A program made the position numbers and the translations under genes. A stretch of 39,480 nucleotides of DNA from Deinococcales bacterium (GTDB lineage: Bacteria; Deinococcota; Deinococci; Deinococcales; JAAFIG01): positions 1-39,480 of the forward strand of contig JAAFJQ010000008.1 in the NCBI GenBank assembly GCA_013298185.1, read 5' to 3'. Of the stretch, positions 8,522 through 15,676 are shown piece after piece; within the stretch, counting starts at the first letter, position 1, and each line of letters opens with the position of its first letter. The notes beneath the pieces are model-generated. The model saw nothing but the letters and a program-made list of their open reading frames with translations. It was not told the DNA's origin and ran no database searches.

Positions 8522-8791
8522 TTAATTACCTCGGGCGTAACTCGAGATGAACTTTTCAAATCCAACGCCGCCGCGTAGCGCGTCAAGGTTTTTAACTCGA
8601 GCTTGAATATCTTGTGAGGTGCTGACCTCGAGTAAACCGTGGTATTCCTTAAAGCCTGAATGGTTTATTTGGTTCAAAGACGCCAAGCAACGAATATACA
8701 TTTCATCACTTTGACTTGAAATATCTTGTGCTAGACTTGGCTTCTCGTTGGCTAAGTACTTGTTTTTTGTGTACCTAACGAATATGTACAA
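8522..8791 (-). CDS. Doubtful small ORF ending in the 73-bp repeat
   Basis: An 89-codon frame begins at TTG 8791, with an alternative ATG at residue 31 (MYIRCLASLNQ). The last ~26 codons (RVKNLDALRGGVGFEKFIS...) lie in the 73-bp repeat, where copy 1 reads best in a different frame as an antitoxin end. A one-base insertion relative to copy 1 moves the LELRPR ending out of frame here. It could be a real short protein or a fusion of unrelated sequence to a duplicated gene end. There is no clear ribosome binding site. Confidence 0.3.
   Translation of the reverse strand: MYIFVRYTKNKYLANEKPSLAQDISSQSDEMYIRCLASLNQINHSGFKEYHGLLEVSTSQDIQARVKNLDALRGGVGFEKFISSYARGN
8528..8601. repeat. 73/74-bp direct repeat, copy 2
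   Basis: This is the second copy of the antitoxin 3'-end segment at 7087-7159, in the same orientation and one base longer. Upstream of it on the minus strand the sequence is unrelated to copy 1, so the similarity ends sharply near the CTCGAG at 8596-8601. Confidence 0.8.
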
Positions 8792-8817
8792 TTTTGATCT
8801 TTCAAGGAGTTTGACCA

Positions 8818-10161
8818 GTGGATAGTCCGTCTCAATTTCGTACTGAATTCATGCTTGAAAGTCAGGTTCGCAATGCGATGAACTCATTGCCTGTGATGCT
8901 GGTTCATTGCGATTTGCATGGCTTGGTGGTTTGGGCTATCGGCGCTGGTATAAAGCAAGGTGATCGGCGTGAAATTGCCCAACAAGGTAGGCGCTTGACC
9001 GATTTTTTTAAGGATCAACCGATTTTTACTCAGTTACTCGAGCCTAAAACACAAAAAACCATGGTTCAGTTTGAATTTCAGTGGCAGGGTATGACTTTGT
9101 TTTTGACCAGTGCGCCACAGTATAAAAACCAAGAATTATCAGGCAATCTGATTCTTATTTTGGATACTGGTCAGCAAAATGCTGAACCCGTGCCAACTTT
9201 CCCAGAACAACATCTCAGTTTAGCCATCACCGAGGCTTTACAAGAAGGACTAACGATTAACAACGCTCAGCATGAATTTGAATATGTCAATCCGAGTTTT
9301 GCCAAAATGCTGGGGTACTCTCAAGCCGAATTGATTGGTAAACATCCATATGATTTCCTCAATCAATACGATAAAATACTGCTTGATCAGCAGCATCAAC
9401 GGCGTTTAGTTGGCGAAAGTTCGACTTTTGTGGTTCAAATGGAACATCGTCTAGGACACCAAGTTGATGTCAAAGTGCATGGTTATCCAAGATTTGATAC
9501 TGTCGGAAATTTTTCTGGCACGATTGCCAGTGTTCGGGACATCAGCCAAGAAGTCGAGCAGCAAAAACGTTTGACTTGGTTTGAGGCGGAACTCGAGACA
9601 CTTTCGATGAAATTTATTCGCCAAGAAGCCTTTAACGGACAACTTGCAGAAATTGGTGGTGCGGCGGCTTTGTTGCAAATGTTGGTGATTACTCAACCAA
9701 CGGGCTGCCTTGAAATCAGCAATGCCAAAGTATTTATTGACCAGGGAAATATCGTGGCAGTTGAACACCCGAGCTTAAAACACGAACAAGCTGTGATTGT
9801 TTTACTTCAACTCGAGCAGGGAAGGTTTTATTTTTATCCTGACCAAAAGCCTGCTTTGGAAACCATGAGTCTTCCTGTGCTTTCGCTTGTTTTGCAGCTC
9901 TGGCGGGAAAAAGACGCTGAGCATCTTTTGGGTGAACGAATTTTGGTACGTCAAAAAGTCATACCTCAGACCCGTGGACTGATTTTATTACCAAATGCGA
10001 CAGCCGCTAACGCATTTATGGCAGGGGTTGGGGGCAAGGATGCTTTTGCAGTTGGCAAGGAATATGTGACCGAAGTCAAAGCCGAGTGTGTGGTGCTGCT
10101 GGGCAGAGGTTTTCGGGTGGTGGTGCTGAATGCTTCTGAAGATGATTTTCGTGCCGAATAA
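8818..10161 (+). CDS. PAS-domain protein with DUF4388-like module
   Basis: This 447-residue cytoplasmic signalling protein starts at GTG, with AAGGAG at 8804-8809 ahead of it. Residues ~20-120 resemble a degenerate PAS-like domain (PVMLVHCDLHGLVVW). Residues ~135-245 are a clear PAS domain (NNAQHEFEYVNPSFAKMLGY, then ELIGKHPYDF and VRDISQE). A short helical linker follows, then at ~280-360 a DUF4388-like domain (LLQMLVITQPTGCLEI, FIDQGNIVAVEHP, LLQLEQGRFYF), known from PatA-type two-component proteins. No histidine kinase, GGDEF or other output domain is visible, so it may work by protein contacts. It stands alone between convergent or divergent neighbours. Confidence 0.75.
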   Translation: MDSPSQFRTEFMLESQVRNAMNSLPVMLVHCDLHGLVVWAIGAGIKQGDRREIAQQGRRLTDFFKDQPIFTQLLEPKTQKTMVQFEFQWQGMTLFLTSAPQYKNQELSGNLILILDTGQQNAEPVPTFPEQHLSLAITEALQEGLTINNAQHEFEYVNPSFAKMLGYSQAELIGKHPYDFLNQYDKILLDQQHQRRLVGESSTFVVQMEHRLGHQVDVKVHGYPRFDTVGNFSGTIASVRDISQEVEQQKRLTWFEAELETLSMKFIRQEAFNGQLAEIGGAAALLQMLVITQPTGCLEISNAKVFIDQGNIVAVEHPSLKHEQAVIVLLQLEQGRFYFYPDQKPALETMSLPVLSLVLQLWREKDAEHLLGERILVRQKVIPQTRGLILLPNATAANAFMAGVGGKDAFAVGKEYVTEVKAECVVLLGRGFRVVVLNASEDDFRAE

Positions 10162-10335
10162 AAAAAGACGTGAGCCTAATACCAATTCTACGTTTAAGTG
10201 AGTCATATCTTGACTCGCTTAAACGGCACGCTATGCGTGTGAGAACCAATACCAAATCGGTTCAAAGCGAAATATTTGCCGTTAGGCGAATATGTAGCAC
10301 TTGAAGACCGATTTGGTATAAGCCCACGCCTTTTT
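10162..10335. terminator. Two-way terminator arms split by a palindromic insert
   Basis: Outer arms at 10162-10183 and 10316-10335 are near-complementary (AAAAAGACGTGAGCC against GGCCCACGC-type sequence ending in TTTTT) and would terminate both the PAS gene and the convergent lipoprotein gene. Between them are two further hairpins. One is TTTAAGTGAGTCA / TGACTCGCTTAAA (10193-10205 / 10211-10223, one wobble). The other is ATACCAAATCGGT / ACCGATTTGGTAT (10249-10261 / 10307-10319, perfect). A ~130-base palindromic element appears to have entered the loop of a terminator. Confidence 0.6.
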
Positions 10336-10344
10336 GAAAAACAT

Positions 10345-11499
10345 TTATTTGGTTGGTTCGTCTGCCACTTCGCCTACCACGCCTTGGGCAACCCAAGTCA
10401 TGGTGTTTAACTCGAGAACACTGGCGGCGCGTCCGGCGGGGATACGCAGAATGCCTTTGCGGTCACGGATTGGTCCAGTGAATGGGTGGAAGGTTGGTTT
10501 GGCACTATTCAAGTTTTTGTTCAGTGCAATGATGCGGTCATAGACTGAAACTGTGTTTGCTCCGACTTTCATGGTGGCTTTTTTCAGGGCATCCACGAAT
10601 TTGGGGTTGATCAGGACATTGTCGTCTGCGCCGAGTTCAACAGCTTTGTCTTTGAGTAACCACCAGTAGTCCACGTTTTGCAGGTTCTTGGTGGTGTACG
10701 CGCCGCTCATGACTTTTTTAAGGATGTCAATGTAAATTTTTTCCCAGTGAACAATCTGACCAGAAATCACGGTGTCTGGAGCGTACTTGTACATTGGGTT
10801 GTAATGCCCGAAGCTCGGCACGCCTTTTTTGCTTGCCACTTGGACCACAGTGGCGGTGTCTTCGGTGAATGCCAGAATGTCGTTGCCTTCGCTCATCAGG
10901 GCTTCGGCGGCTTCTTTGGCTTTGGCTGGGTCAAACCAAGCATTGATCCATTTGACATTGACCGTGGCTTTTGGATTGGCGGCTCGAGCGCCCAGTGCAA
11001 AGGCGGAGATGTGGCGTTTTAATTCTGGAATTGGGAAAGCTGCCACATAACCAAGTTTGCCGCTCTTGGACAAAGCACCTGCCATCAAGCCGTTCAAGTA
11101 GTAAACTTCGTAGAAATCTGCCATGTAGGTCAGCATGTTTGGCGCACGCTTAAAGCCCGAAGCATGAGCGAAAATCACATCGGGGTATTTTTGGGCTGCC
11201 TCGAGGGTTTGATCCATAAAACCAAAGCTGGTGGTGAAGACCACTTTGCAGCCTTGGGTGACAAGGCGGTCAATGGTTGGCAAGGCGTTGCCTTCAGAAA
11301 CACTTTCGACGTATTTGGTCTCTAAACCAGGAATGGCTTTTTCGGACAGCAAACGAGCATCGTTGTGAGCAAATGTCCAGCCGACATCGCCGATTGGTCC
11401 CACATAAACAAAACAAGCCGTGAGTTTCTTATCTTGCGCCGATGCCATCATCGAAACTGCCAATGCGGCAGCTGCTAGTCCCGCCAGTGCTTTTTTCAT
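10345..11499 (-). CDS. BMP family ABC transporter substrate-binding lipoprotein-like protein (PnrA-like)
   Basis: This 384-residue secreted protein has the signal peptide MKKALAGLAAAALAVSMMAS with a likely AQD cleavage site. There is no obvious lipobox cysteine. The mature part matches the basic membrane protein/PnrA family: CFVYVGPIGDVGWTFAHNDA near residue 30, TSFGFMDQ near 95, then GYVAAFPIPE and NDILAFTEDTATVVQVA. Such proteins bind nucleosides for an ABC importer. No BMP-type permease or ATPase gene is in the window. It has AGGAGG before the ATG and a TTGCAA-N18-TAGAAT promoter further upstream. It has few CTCGAG motifs. Confidence 0.85.
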   Translation of the reverse strand: MKKALAGLAAAALAVSMMASAQDKKLTACFVYVGPIGDVGWTFAHNDARLLSEKAIPGLETKYVESVSEGNALPTIDRLVTQGCKVVFTTSFGFMDQTLEAAQKYPDVIFAHASGFKRAPNMLTYMADFYEVYYLNGLMAGALSKSGKLGYVAAFPIPELKRHISAFALGARAANPKATVNVKWINAWFDPAKAKEAAEALMSEGNDILAFTEDTATVVQVASKKGVPSFGHYNPMYKYAPDTVISGQIVHWEKIYIDILKKVMSGAYTTKNLQNVDYWWLLKDKAVELGADDNVLINPKFVDALKKATMKVGANTVSVYDRIIALNKNLNSAKPTFHPFTGPIRDRKGILRIPAGRAASVLELNTMTWVAQGVVGEVADEPTK

Positions 11500-11732
11500 A
11501 CATCCTCCTAGAAGTACACCCCAAATGCGGAGCTAGGTGTATTCTATCTGGTCTAAGGTGTACATTGCAAAATGTGCATTTGTCTTGTTTTCAGATTTCA
11601 ATTTGCAAAAAATCAGAATTTTACCTCGAGAAAAGTCAATTGAATTGGTCAATGCTCGAGCATTTTGATTGCCAAGCTGAATCTATACAAAATAGCCTTG
11701 GTGCAAGCTCAAGTCATGTTACGATACAATCC

Positions 11733-12782
11733 ATGCTTGCACAATTGCGTCATAAACTCCAAGCCCTCGAGTTGGATGGTATTTGGGTGGCTAAACCAGA
11801 AAACATCCGTTACCTGTCGGGTTTTACCACGCCCAAAGACGGTAAAATGCTGGTCACACAAAACGAAGTTTTTTTGTACACCGATGCGCGTTACACCGTC
11901 CAAGCGGCAAAAGAGTCTCGAGTGCCTGTACAAACGGCTCGGTTTGAAGAGGTCTACGCCCATGCCAAAGCCTTTACCCAAGGTCAAAAAATTGCTTTTG
12001 AGTCGGATGCACTGCTCTACAAAAGTTATGAAGAATTATCAGCTGAGTTAGGCGCGAGTTTACATGCCACCACCGATTTGATTGAGCCTTTTCGAGCCAT
12101 TAAAAACCAAGCAGAAATCAATGCCATTCGCCAAGCTGCCAAGGTCGCAGACGCGGCACTCGAGGCGGTACTGCCTCAGCTCCAAGCGGGTATTCGTGAA
12201 CGCGATTTTGCGCTGCTCCTCGAGTTTGAAATGCGGCAGCGTGGCGCAGATGCGGCTGGTTTTGAAATCATTGTCGCCAGTGGCGAACGCAGCGCCATGC
12301 CGCACGGTACAGCCAGTGGGCGAACTATCCAAGAAGGCGATTTGGTGACCGTAGATTGGGGCGCATTACAAGACGGGTATCACTCGGATTGCACTCGAGC
12401 TTATTCAATTGGGCAAATCTCGAGCCAATTAAAAAACATGTACAACGCGGTTCTCGAGGCGAATCTGCTGGCAATCGAGCATGTCAAAGCTGGTGTGGGT
12501 TGCAAAGAACTCGACACCATAGCTCGAGAACACCTGAAATCCTTGGGCTTGGGCGATGCTTTTAAGCACAGCCTAGGGCATGGTGTGGGTCTTGCGATTC
12601 ACGAAGCCCCGAGTTTGTCGCAACGCACCGATGATGCTGTGCTGCTCGAGGCGGGAATGCTTGTGACGATTGAACCAGGTGTGTACTTGGATGACCTTGG
12701 CGGAGTGCGAATTGAGGATTTGGTGTTGGTGACTGAAAACGGTTGTGAAATCCTGACTTCACTGCCTAAACCAAGGCTCTAA
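11733..12782 (+). CDS. M24B Xaa-Pro aminopeptidase/dipeptidase
   Basis: This 349-residue metallopeptidase cleaves X-Pro bonds in peptides. The N-terminal creatinase-like domain is at ~1-120 (IWVAKPENIRYLSGFTTPKDG). The pita-bread catalytic domain carries all the usual metal-site blocks: VTVDWGALQDGYHSDCTRAY, HSLGHGVGLAIHEAP, LVTIEPGVY and VRIEDLVLVTENG. I start it at ATG 11733 rather than the far longer open frame, because TTGGTG-N16-TACGAT ends 7 bases before it (leaderless) and the family normally starts here. The mocA-like gene follows with no gap (TAA then ATG). Confidence 0.88.
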   Translation: MLAQLRHKLQALELDGIWVAKPENIRYLSGFTTPKDGKMLVTQNEVFLYTDARYTVQAAKESRVPVQTARFEEVYAHAKAFTQGQKIAFESDALLYKSYEELSAELGASLHATTDLIEPFRAIKNQAEINAIRQAAKVADAALEAVLPQLQAGIRERDFALLLEFEMRQRGADAAGFEIIVASGERSAMPHGTASGRTIQEGDLVTVDWGALQDGYHSDCTRAYSIGQISSQLKNMYNAVLEANLLAIEHVKAGVGCKELDTIAREHLKSLGLGDAFKHSLGHGVGLAIHEAPSLSQRTDDAVLLEAGMLVTIEPGVYLDDLGGVRIEDLVLVTENGCEILTSLPKPRL

Positions 12783-13367
12783 ATGCCCAGCGTAACAATT
12801 CTAGCAGCAGGTGCTTCAAGTCGGATGGGGCAGCATAAATTGTTGATGCCAATCGCTGGGCAAACGCTACTGCAACGCACCGTGAAAACTGCACTCAAAG
12901 TCAGTTCGGATGTGCTGGTGGTCTTGGGGCGGGATGCGGATTTACTTCAAAATTCGCTCAAAGATTATCCTGTGCGCTTTGCGATCAATCATGAATTTGC
13001 AAATGGCAAAATGGAAACCAGTTTGCAAGTCGCAGCTCAGGCACTCGAGTCAAACAGCCATATGCTTTTGATGCTGGCTGATATGCCACTGATTACTTCA
13101 GACATGCTCCAAGACATGAAACGCGCTTTTTTGGTGATGCAACCACTGATTGTTGCCTCCAGGTACGGCAAAGAAGTGATTGCACCACCGCATTTATTCT
13201 CGAGTCAGTTGTTGCCACTTTTAGGGCAAACAGGCGCCAAACCACTGATCATGCAGCACCTCGAGCAAACCGTTTTTATGGACTGGAATAAGGAAAAACT
13301 CTTTGATGTTGACACCCCAGAGGATGTATTGCATTTAGAGCAAGTCCAAGGCTTAAATACTTTTTAA
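12783..13367 (+). CDS. MocA-like molybdenum cofactor nucleotidyltransferase
   Basis: This 194-residue protein belongs to the MobA/MocA NTP-transferase group. The nucleotide-binding motif is at the N-terminus (ILAAGASSRMGQHKLLMPI), with FANGKMETSLQ and MLLMLADMPLIT (metal-binding D near residue 101) further on. MocA enzymes attach CMP to molybdopterin for xanthine dehydrogenase-type enzymes, and MobA attaches GMP; the sequence alone does not separate them here, but the length and GASSRMG motif favour MocA. It abuts the peptidase gene, so the two share an mRNA. Its end overlaps the convergent gene by 15 bases. Confidence 0.75.
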   Translation: MPSVTILAAGASSRMGQHKLLMPIAGQTLLQRTVKTALKVSSDVLVVLGRDADLLQNSLKDYPVRFAINHEFANGKMETSLQVAAQALESNSHMLLMLADMPLITSDMLQDMKRAFLVMQPLIVASRYGKEVIAPPHLFSSQLLPLLGQTGAKPLIMQHLEQTVFMDWNKEKLFDVDTPEDVLHLEQVQGLNTF

Positions 13368-14567
13368 GTACGCTTGTGGGTTTTTCGGGTCAAAACGCAC
13401 AGGACTCAAGGTTGTGGTGAATGGACGCATGTCATCGGTGGGAATATCAATGCTCATTTCTTTGGCGACCTCTTCGTACAGGTCTTGCATGATTAGTCTT
13501 TGGCTGATTTGTAGGTAATCAGGCGCGGTTTTTAAGTAACCAAAACGCTGATACTGTGCTAAAAACCAAATACCGTGGGCTAAGCGCGGGTAGGGTGTTC
13601 TGCCATTGCGATAAAACTGCATTCGATCCTCGAGGAATTGTTTGACCCCCAAGCCATTGCCTAAATCGTAACGTCCCTCGAGTCGCGCTCCGATCACATC
13701 AGGACTGGCGTTGACGTACTGTGCTTGTCCAATGGTACTCGCCGCACTGCGGATGTTGGGAATAAAATCCAGCCATTGCCCTGCCTCGAGAATGGCTTTC
13801 ATTAGTTTTTTAGCTTCGGGTTCGCGCTGGGCAAAGTCTTTGTTGAAGACCAAGGCTTTTTCTGGGTGGTGTCGCCAAATCTCTTGGCTCGTGATGGTCG
13901 TAAAACCAACATCTTGTTGTACGCCAACGCCGTTCCATGGCTCTCCGACACTGTAGCCAATCATGTTGCCTGCTTTGATGTTATTCGCCATTTGCGGTGG
14001 CGGTAAGGTAATGATTTTTTGTTTGCCACCGACACTTGCGTCAATACCGACTGCGTCCAAATAATTGCGAAGCCATATGTCGTGTGTGCCACCAGCAAAA
14101 GTCATGGCAAACGTGGTGTCTTTGCCTTCAGCCGCTAATTTCTCGAGGGCTGGTTTGAGTTTTTTAGGGTCATTGCCAACTCCAGCCAAGGATTTACCTA
14201 AGGTGATGGCTTGACCGTTGTTACTCAGAACCATAGCGATTTTCATTTCCCGACCAACTTGTCCTCCGATGCCCATGAAAACGCTGAACGGCATCGAAAA
14301 AAGGCAGTGGGCAGCTTGAAGGTCGCCACTGAGAATGGCATCGCGCAAAGCACCCCAAGAGGGTTGTTTGACCAGTTCAACTTCTAAACCATATTTTTTG
14401 TAATACCCCAATTCTTTTGCCATGACCACACTGGCACAGTCGGTTAGGGCAATAAATCCAAGGCGAATGGTTTTTTGGGCGCTGGCTCGAGAAAAAATCT
14501 GCGGCACAACAAATGTGCTGCTGGCAGCGGTTGCAACTTTTAAGAACTGACGGCGTTTGAGTTTCAT
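13353..14567 (-). CDS. Tat-exported NrtA/CmpA-like ABC substrate-binding protein
   Basis: This 404-residue protein resembles nitrate/bicarbonate/sulfonate binding proteins of the NrtA/CmpA type. The twin-arginine signal MKLKRRQFLKVATAASSTF is followed by a cleavage region near SRASA. The mature part begins IRLGFIALTDCASVVMAKELGYYKKYGLEVEL in two blocks, as is usual. Further marks are AFAMTF-like TFAMTFAGGTHDIWLRNYL and GYSVGEPWN. I chose ATG 14567 because AAAGGAG precedes it; the frame is open to 14630. The permease and ATPase partners are not next to it. It overlaps the end of the mocA-like gene tail to tail. Confidence 0.82.
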   Translation of the reverse strand: MKLKRRQFLKVATAASSTFVVPQIFSRASAQKTIRLGFIALTDCASVVMAKELGYYKKYGLEVELVKQPSWGALRDAILSGDLQAAHCLFSMPFSVFMGIGGQVGREMKIAMVLSNNGQAITLGKSLAGVGNDPKKLKPALEKLAAEGKDTTFAMTFAGGTHDIWLRNYLDAVGIDASVGGKQKIITLPPPQMANNIKAGNMIGYSVGEPWNGVGVQQDVGFTTITSQEIWRHHPEKALVFNKDFAQREPEAKKLMKAILEAGQWLDFIPNIRSAASTIGQAQYVNASPDVIGARLEGRYDLGNGLGVKQFLEDRMQFYRNGRTPYPRLAHGIWFLAQYQRFGYLKTAPDYLQISQRLIMQDLYEEVAKEMSIDIPTDDMRPFTTTLSPVRFDPKNPQAYLKSI

Positions 14568-14625
14568 GGAACACTCCTTTTTTGACCATATAAGAAATGT
14601 CTGCAAAATGATCAGGTCAAGTGAA

Positions 14626-14647
14626 GTCATTGAATTTTATCAATGAC
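14626..14647. promoter_or_regulatory. Inverted repeat upstream of the binding-protein gene
   Basis: GTCATTGA and TCAATGAC form perfect 8-base arms around a 6-base AT-rich spacer, about 60 bases upstream of the NrtA-like start on the minus strand. A TTGACC box lies between the repeat and the gene. The form fits a dimeric repressor or activator site. No regulator gene is adjacent. Confidence 0.4.
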
Positions 14648-14768
14648 CCAAAAAATGTAGCACCGAGAAACTGTTTTCGATGTGTGAATTTCCCCAAACA
14701 TCCTGAACTGACTGCCCCAAAATATGTTTTCAAACTGTATTAGAAAGCAAGGCTACATTTCAATTGGT

Positions 14769-15422
14769 TTAGAGTCCAAGTTTCTCTTCGTATTTTTTGC
14801 GCCAACGCTCAGCAATCGGTGACATCAAAGCGCGTTTCATATCGCGCTCGGTTGGTTTGCTGTAATGCCAGCGCATCAATTCCATCAGCGTCACGCTGCC
14901 ATTCATCCAGGGTTGCAAAGACACAGGCTGCCCAGTTTCGATCACCCCAGCCTCGAGAACCCGGCAATATGCACCGGGGCGCTCAGCCACTGCAAAGTGC
15001 TTCACAAAAGCGGAAATTCCCATGTGTTCCGCCAGCACCGCACAAGGAATACGTGGAGCTGTCACCTCGAGAATAATCGGATTGTCTTCAGGATCGCCAA
15101 TGAAAATTCTATCCCCGACATGCAAATTTGCACTATCAAAACCCGAAATCGTCAGGTTCTCACCGAATGTACCCGGCTCGAGTTCACGCCCCAAGGTTTC
15201 CACCCACCAGTCATAATCATTGGTGGTGTACACATACACAGCTTGATCTGCTCCACCGTGATGTTCGGTGTCAGCCACAACATCCCCCGCAAGTCCTTGG
15301 CTGGTAATCACCACTTGGTCTATGGGGGTTTTATGGATTCCTGTGGTTAAACGCCGCTCCCCAAGCTGCATTTCCTGCGCTGCTCCCACGTTGATGCTGA
15401 CAATCTTCACAACCTCGAGCAT
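14769..15422 (-). CDS. MOSC-domain protein (YiiM-like)
   Basis: This 217-residue protein has the MOSC fold used to carry sulfur or bind molybdenum cofactor. GDVVADTEHHGGADQAVYVY near residue 45 holds the conserved H-G-G-x-D-x-A-V/L-Y block; GTFGENLTISG and DRIFIG follow, then the PRIPCAVLAEHMG segment with the conserved cysteine near residue 126. The C-terminal tail (MRWHYSKP...) is as in YiiM, which reduces 6-N-hydroxylaminopurine. A likely role is detoxification of N-hydroxylated bases using molybdenum cofactor, in keeping with cofactor genes nearby. The start is by family length; there is no clear ribosome site. Confidence 0.8.
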   Translation of the reverse strand: MLEVVKIVSINVGAAQEMQLGERRLTTGIHKTPIDQVVITSQGLAGDVVADTEHHGGADQAVYVYTTNDYDWWVETLGRELEPGTFGENLTISGFDSANLHVGDRIFIGDPEDNPIILEVTAPRIPCAVLAEHMGISAFVKHFAVAERPGAYCRVLEAGVIETGQPVSLQPWMNGSVTLMELMRWHYSKPTERDMKRALMSPIAERWRKKYEEKLGL

Positions 15423-15453
15423 AGCTCATTGCAGGTGAGAAAAGATAACCCTG

Positions 15454-15632
15454 ATTGGGGTGATAGAGCCTCCGAAAGAATGCCATTTTATCGTAAGTTA
15501 CAGGACTACATTCAAGGCATGAAAAATGCGTGAGGTAGGGGCGAACCCCCGTGTTCGCCCTGTTTTTCCATTTACGTATTTAATGATAAATCTGTAAGAA
15601 TTTTGGACCTTTCGGAGGCTCCATTGGGGTGA
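15454..15632. mobile_element. MITE-like element with 10-bp flanking repeats
   Basis: Perfect 13-base terminal inverted repeats, GAGCCTCCGAAAG (15466-15478) and CTTTCGGAGGCTC (15609-15621), bound a ~156-base element without a gene. Direct repeats ATTGGGGTGA flank it (15454-15463 and 15623-15632), as target-site duplications would. Inside is a REP-like palindrome starting GTAGGGGCGAAC (15536-15561). It has no transposase, so it would have to be moved in trans. It sits between the MOSC gene start and the glucosidase gene end. Confidence 0.65.
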
Positions 15633-15676
15633 GCTATGGGCTATGAGCTTTGAGGAATAGGTGATTTCTTTTTGTC

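Noticed and set aside
11442-11732. N-terminal extension of the M24 peptidase
   Set aside because: The extra ~97 residues overlap the divergent lipoprotein gene's signal-peptide region and promoter, are Cys-rich and unlike the family; the leaderless ATG at 11733 is the better start.
10345-15422. Prophage or large transposon in the window
   Set aside because: No integrase, transposase, capsid or tail genes were seen anywhere; accessory genes are single or paired within housekeeping DNA.
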